From assembly GCA_015487235.1 (NCBI GenBank), contig WFQC01000173.1, forward strand, positions 1 to 39,455: 39,455 nt of DNA, read 5' to 3'. The notes under the pieces are model-generated. The model was not told where the DNA came from. It saw only the letters and a list, made by a program, of their open reading frames with translations, and ran no database searches. A program made the translations under genes and the position numbers. This document shows positions 35,926 to 39,455 of the stretch, in pieces. The first letter of the stretch is position 1; every line of letters starts with the position of its first letter. This stretch comes from Alteromonadaceae bacterium (GTDB lineage: Bacteria > Pseudomonadota > Gammaproteobacteria > Enterobacterales > Alteromonadaceae).

Positions 35926-36002
35926 AATATTTACTTAGTCTCCAGTTAGTTAAATTAGATGTTATTTAAAGATAGACGGATATATTTAAATAACGATATT
36001 TT

Positions 36003-36791
36003 TTACAACTCAGAACGATGTAAACGACGCATTGATCGCTCCATACGGCTATGTTCTTGGGTTAATTTCAATAAAACTTCTTCAATAAAAGCTAAATGGC
36101 GATGGCTTGCTCCCCAAGCTTTCTGAGGTTGGCCACTTAAAATAGCTTCTAATAAACGATTACGGTAATCAGTAATTTTGGCAAATACATCAGGTTTTTT
36201 AGCCAATACAGTGAGATTTTGTTCAATATTATCAATTAATAATGCCGACATACTGCGAGCTAAATGAAGAATTACGGCATTATGCGAAGCCGCACAAATT
36301 GCCAAATAAAAGTCAAAAACGGCTTCAGCTTCTAGACGATGATTATTGGGATTTTTTGTATCTATTTGCACATTACCAATGGCTTGGTGTTTACGCTGAA
36401 TTTCGGCGAAATCAGCGGGAGTTCCTCGCATGGCAGCATAGTAAGCCGACATACCTTCAATACCTAAACGAAACTCTAACAAATCAAATTGTGCTTCATG
36501 ATCACTGGCAAGTAAGTTAAAAAGCGGATCAGACAAGCCCGATAAAATATTATCGCATACATAGGTACCACCACCTTGGCGACGTACAACCAAATTTTTC
36601 GCTTCAAGCTTTTGAATTGCTTCACGCAAAGAAGGTCGAGAAACATCGAATAGTTTCGCTAATTCACGCTCAGGTAGTAACTTTTCACCTGGCTTTAAGC
36701 TACCTTCAACAATCATAGCTTCGAGCTGTGCCAAAATTACATCTGACAATTTTGCTTGCTTAACAGGCTTTTTTATATTGGGATATTCCAT
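36003..36791 (-). CDS. pdhR: Pyruvate-responsive repressor PdhR (GntR/FadR family)
   Basis: A GntR-family repressor that leaves DNA when pyruvate binds. The N-terminal winged helix-turn-helix (about 15-85) has LAKLFDVSRPSLREAIQKLE and the GGGTYV wing. A helical FCD ligand domain follows (about 100-240). The 262 residues match E. coli PdhR (254). AAGGTG precedes ATG 36791. Two copies of its operator motif stand upstream (36821 and 36956), so it should repress itself and the downstream aceEF. It heads the pdhR-aceE-aceF transcript. Confidence 0.97.
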   Translation of the reverse strand: MEYPNIKKPVKQAKLSDVILAQLEAMIVEGSLKPGEKLLPERELAKLFDVSRPSLREAIQKLEAKNLVVRRQGGGTYVCDNILSGLSDPLFNLLASDHEAQFDLLEFRLGIEGMSAYYAAMRGTPADFAEIQRKHQAIGNVQIDTKNPNNHRLEAEAVFDFYLAICAASHNAVILHLARSMSALLIDNIEQNLTVLAKKPDVFAKITDYRNRLLEAILSGQPQKAWGASHRHLAFIEEVLLKLTQEHSRMERSMRRLHRSEL

Positions 36792-36820
36792 AACACCTTA
36801 ATAACAAACTAAATAGGTAA

Positions 36821-36835
36821 ATTGGTATTACCAAT
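36821..36835 (-). promoter_or_regulatory. PdhR operator (box 1)
   Basis: ATTGGTATTACCAAT is a perfect palindrome apart from its centre and equals the E. coli PdhR box ATTGGTnnnACCAAT. It lies 30-44 bases before the pdhR ATG and just downstream of the likely -10, over the expected transcription start, which suits repression. Confidence 0.85.
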
Positions 36836-36838
36836 TAA

Positions 36839-36865
36839 TTTATAGCTTAATAAAATAGCAGTAAA
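36839..36865 (-). promoter_or_regulatory. Likely pdhR promoter
   Basis: On the minus strand TATAAA (36839-36844) is a good -10. TTTACT (36860-36865) is a weak -35 at a 15-base spacing, shorter than optimal. PdhR box 1 begins directly after the -10. Confidence 0.45.
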
Positions 36866-36955
36866 GTAGAAAAAAGTAAAATTTAACCGCTAAAAAACTA
36901 AAATAAATAAGAGTAAAAACTTCAAACGAATGTTTGAAAAATTATGGAAAAGATA

Positions 36956-36970
36956 AATGGTCTGACCAAT
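36956..36970. promoter_or_regulatory. PdhR operator (box 2)
   Basis: AATGGTCTGACCAAT keeps TGGTnnnACCA and differs from box 1 mainly at the left flank. It lies midway in the pdhR-thioesterase gap and could act on either gene or support looping with box 1. Confidence 0.65.
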
Positions 36971-37169
36971 ACTTTAGCAACAAACAATTACATCTTGCAC
37001 TACCACTACCTATTTAAAAAGTAGAAAAATACTTTATACCAACCCGAGTAAATAACTGATCAACCTTGCTGGTTAAAATATGTAGTAGCATGATATAAGC
37101 AAGGTGCGCTATGCTAGTCTCTAGTATTATCAGTATTTACCATTAATAAAAAGAATCAAGGCAAAACAC

Positions 37170-37646
37170 ATGAATAAACCGCAACGCGATATCACACTAA
37201 GATTTTTAGCCGAACCACAAGATGTTAATTTTGGCGGCAAAGTACATGGTGGTGCGGTGATGAAATGGATCGATTTAGCCGCTTATGCTTGTGCTGCGGG
37301 CTGGAGTGGCCGCTACTGTGTTACCGCCTATGCAGGGGGCATACGTTTTGTAGCCCCTATTTATGTCGGTAGCTTAGTCGAAGTAGAAGCAAAAGTAATT
37401 TACACCGGCAGCTCATCAATGCATATTGCTTTAGAGGTCAATGCTTGCGACCCAAAATCGCTTAATAGGCATTTAGCCACCCACTGTATTGTGATCATGG
37501 TAGCAGTTGACGAAACCGGCCAAAAAACAACCATTCCCACTTGGGTGCCACAAACAGCAAAAGATAAAGAGCAACATCAAACAGCAGTTAAGTTAATGGA
37601 AATGCGGAAAAAAATTGGTGAAGAAATGGAAATCTTTGTGAAATAA
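37170..37646 (+). CDS. Acyl-CoA thioesterase, hotdog fold (YciA/BACH type)
   Basis: It hydrolyses acyl-CoA esters to free acid and CoA in the cytoplasm. The 158 residues form a single hotdog domain: VNFGGKVHGGAVMKWID holds the family's N/D and HGG active-site region. The central helix AAYACAAGW and strands VTAYAGGIRFVAPIYVGSLVEV follow, with HIALEVNA later. This matches the YciA/ACOT7 group more than the 4-hydroxybenzoyl type. Divergent from pdhR, with PdhR box 2 between them, so control by PdhR is possible but unproven. Chain-length preference cannot be read. Confidence 0.93.
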   Translation: MNKPQRDITLRFLAEPQDVNFGGKVHGGAVMKWIDLAAYACAAGWSGRYCVTAYAGGIRFVAPIYVGSLVEVEAKVIYTGSSSMHIALEVNACDPKSLNRHLATHCIVIMVAVDETGQKTTIPTWVPQTAKDKEQHQTAVKLMEMRKKIGEEMEIFVK

Positions 37647-37764
37647 ATTAGGATTAAGCTAGCGCAGTTGTTCTTTGAATATATTTTGAATGTTCCTACA
37701 AATATTCAACTAATAAAGACTAACAGCCTCTAACCTTTTGTACTTTAAGATTTTCGGAGTAATT

Positions 37765-38400
37765 ATGTCAGACTTGAATTATTGGATAATATTTTTATCA
37801 ACAGCTTTTGCGTTAAATATTGCTCCAGGACCAGATCTTTTGTACATACTCACTAAAACCATAGCAAATGGAAAAACAGTGGGCATAGCTGCATCTTTAG
37901 GTGTTTGTACTGGTGCTCTTTTTCATGTGTTTCTCGCAGCTTTTGGATTATCCGCAATCATCGCCTCTTCAGCTATAGCATTTACTATTGTCAAAGTAAT
38001 AGGTGCATGTTATCTACTCTATCTTGCATATCAGTCATTTCGTTCAAGCGGCACCAACTTAGATATACTCGTTGCAGATACTTCAGACGAAACCCCATTT
38101 TCAGCTTTTAAACAAGGGGTGCTTATTGATGTATTAAACCCTAAGGTCGCTATCTTTTTTATGGCATTTCTACCTCAATTTATCAGAAATGATCATGGTT
38201 CAATTCCATTACAATTACTCTATTTAGGCTTGATTATTGTTATTATTGCCATAGTAGTTGAAGTCATATACGTATTAATTGTATCTAAATTAACAGAAAA
38301 AATTAGAGGCAGTCAGAAAATCAGCATGTGGCTCGATCGTGTAGTAGGTACTATTTTTTTAGGGCTTGGAATAAAGCTGGCAACATCAACAAGTACATAA
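37765..38400 (+). CDS. LysE-family amino-acid exporter
   Basis: An inner-membrane exporter of the LysE/RhtB family with about six hydrophobic helices, 211 residues. The N-terminal NIAPGPDLLYILTKTIANG and GIAASLGVCTGALFHV segments are family hallmarks, and LNPKVAIFFMAFLPQF is the usual mid-protein motif. An upstream TTG at 37738 is in frame, but ATG 37765 (MSDLNYW) has GGAG five bases before it and is preferred. It stands alone between the thioesterase and a solute-binding protein. The exported compound is unknown. Confidence 0.93.
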   Translation: MSDLNYWIIFLSTAFALNIAPGPDLLYILTKTIANGKTVGIAASLGVCTGALFHVFLAAFGLSAIIASSAIAFTIVKVIGACYLLYLAYQSFRSSGTNLDILVADTSDETPFSAFKQGVLIDVLNPKVAIFFMAFLPQFIRNDHGSIPLQLLYLGLIIVIIAIVVEVIYVLIVSKLTEKIRGSQKISMWLDRVVGTIFLGLGIKLATSTST

Positions 38401-38479
38401 TAACGACCATAAATACTTAATAAAATATTCGCTAATTTTAATTTATGATTAATGGTAGCTGTAGTATCAGAGAATTATC

Positions 38480-39157
38480 ATGAAAATATTATTTTTGCTT
38501 GTTATGAGCTACTTATTTTTTTCTGTGCAAGCAAAAAATATTGAGGTAAGTTATTTCTACTCCAACTTACCTCCTTATGAATTTGTCGATAAAAATGGAA
38601 AAGCAGCTGGTATCGGTATCACACATATTAATGCCATTTTAACTGAGGCTGAACTTAAAGGTAATTACCACTATTACTCTGTCAATAAAGGCTTACATTT
38701 ACTCCGTCAGGGTAAAGTTGATTTTTCAGCGGTTATTTCACCTAATACAAGTATTTATAAAGACTTTTTAGTTAGTAAGCTACCCATATATAGCATAGTT
38801 TTAGGAGTTATTCGGCAAAAAACAACACAACAGATCAGCAACGTAGCCCAACTCAATCAGCACAATTTTGCTGCCCTAAAAGAAACTAGCTTTTTATTTA
38901 ATAAAATAGCGTCGGTATTACAACAAAAAAATCGCTATAATGTAGATAGCTTTGCCCAAGGTGTGCATTTAGTGAATGTCAACAAATTACCTTATTTTTT
39001 AACTTATAAACACAGCAAGCAACCATTAGCCTCGACACTACTTTTTGATGTGTTAATTACCGAACCCGTCTATTTGATTATTAGTAAGAAACACCCACAA
39101 GCAAAAACACTGATGCAAAAAATAGATCAAGCAATAAGCACTATAACTTTTAAGTAG
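38480..39157 (+). CDS. Periplasmic solute-binding protein, family 3-like
   Basis: A 225-residue exported protein with signal peptide (MKILFLLVMSYLFFSVQA). The mature start IEVSYFYSNLPPYEFVDKNG and GIGITHINAILTEA, then LLRQGKVDFSAVISPN, match the pattern of amino-acid-type binding proteins. A C-terminal lobe ends in QKIDQAIST. No transporter partner is adjacent. It is the second orphan binding protein in the window and is not closely similar to the first by eye. The DUF2750 gene starts eight bases after its stop, so the two probably form an operon. Confidence 0.82.
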   Translation: MKILFLLVMSYLFFSVQAKNIEVSYFYSNLPPYEFVDKNGKAAGIGITHINAILTEAELKGNYHYYSVNKGLHLLRQGKVDFSAVISPNTSIYKDFLVSKLPIYSIVLGVIRQKTTQQISNVAQLNQHNFAALKETSFLFNKIASVLQQKNRYNVDSFAQGVHLVNVNKLPYFLTYKHSKQPLASTLLFDVLITEPVYLIISKKHPQAKTLMQKIDQAISTITFK

Positions 39158-39165
39158 CTAAAGCC

Positions 39166-39455
39166 ATGTTAACAACAGCACAAATAAAAATTGAACAGTA
39201 TGATGATAATAAACGCTTGCAATATTTACTTAATGAAGTGGTTGCTCATAACCAACTGTGGATATTAACTGATGAGCACGGCTGCATGATGCTTAACAGT
39301 GAAGAAGAAGATTGTATTCCCATTTGGCCAAGCAAAGCATTCGCTCAACAATGGATCAACAACGATTGGCAGCATTGTAAGCCTGAAGCTATATCGCTTA
39401 ATAAATGGTTTAGTCGTTGGACTCAAGGCTTAATAGAGGATGATTTAGCCATTGT
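39166..39455 (+). CDS. DUF2750 family protein, cut by the window edge
   Basis: ATG 39166 opens a frame that runs to the last base without a stop, so only about 96 codons are seen. The visible part (LWILTDEHGCMMLNSEEED, IPIWPSKAFAQQWI, ISLNKWFSRWTQGLIEDD) is typical of DUF2750, small cytoplasmic proteins without known activity. No signal peptide. It follows the binding protein by eight bases. The 3' end lies outside the window. Confidence 0.75.
   Translation, partial: MLTTAQIKIEQYDDNKRLQYLLNEVVAHNQLWILTDEHGCMMLNSEEEDCIPIWPSKAFAQQWINNDWQHCKPEAISLNKWFSRWTQGLIEDDLAI

Larger units (their letters stand above)
36792..37169. other. Divergent intergenic region, pdhR and thioesterase
   Basis: About 378 bases without a gene. 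It carries two PdhR boxes, the pdhR promoter, and on the right the promoter of the acyl-CoA thioesterase. The rest is AT-rich and shows no further structure I can name. Confidence 0.65.

Noticed and set aside
36242-36520. Plus-strand frame of 92 codons inside pdhR
   Set aside because: Antisense to the FCD domain of a clear pdhR gene, without its own features.
37647-37764. Lysine riboswitch before the LysE-family gene
   Set aside because: The gap is only 118 bases and none of the conserved lysine riboswitch segments is visible.

Overview
This is an AT-rich stretch of a gammaproteobacterial chromosome. It most resembles the Alteromonadales, probably the Colwelliaceae (Colwellia/Thalassotalea type). 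The reasons are the low GC, the enterobacteria-like order pdhR-aceE-aceF-lpdA-acnB with a yacL-family gene nearby, an ovoA gene, MipA/OmpV and DUF3019 genes beside a two-component system, and many signalling proteins. The organism is inferred from gene content, not proven. No tRNA, rRNA, CRISPR array, intact insertion sequence or phage gene was seen.

Layout. Positions 1-281 hold no convincing gene but fold into several nested hairpins. Positions 282-6644 carry a large two-PilZ-domain protein (minus strand), radA and a dipeptidyl peptidase IV-type S9 peptidase (plus), closed by a terminator. Positions 6772-12311 form a minus-strand run, in transcription order: glutaredoxin-like protein, TPR-GGDEF diguanylate cyclase, glutamine-synthetase-fold protein, OvoA (ovothiol synthesis). 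Positions 12584-18718 are plus-strand envelope and signalling genes: cytochrome b561, MipA/OmpV, DUF3019, an outer-membrane barrel, a lipoprotein, and an RstA/RstB-like response regulator and kinase. An HDOD protein follows. Positions 19676-24060 are a minus-strand RND efflux permease and its membrane fusion protein, translationally coupled.

Positions 24439-36791 hold central metabolism on the minus strand: pdhR, aceE, aceF, lpdA (pyruvate dehydrogenase complex), a small lipoprotein and acnB, then yacL. A solute-binding protein and a TonB-like membrane-anchored protein on the plus strand sit between acnB and yacL. PdhR-type operators stand in front of pdhR. The right end (37170-39455) has a hotdog acyl-CoA thioesterase, a LysE-family exporter, a second orphan solute-binding protein and a DUF2750 gene cut by the window edge.

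The most interesting points are: a divergent glutamine-synthetase-fold gene directly upstream of ovoA, which suggests an unrecognised step coupled to ovothiol; a three-copy palindromic intergenic repeat (TATACCCATG ends); a second repeat family placed just upstream of the lipoprotein and response-regulator genes; the structured left edge; and several clean palindromes in front of the RND, pdhR and lpdA genes.
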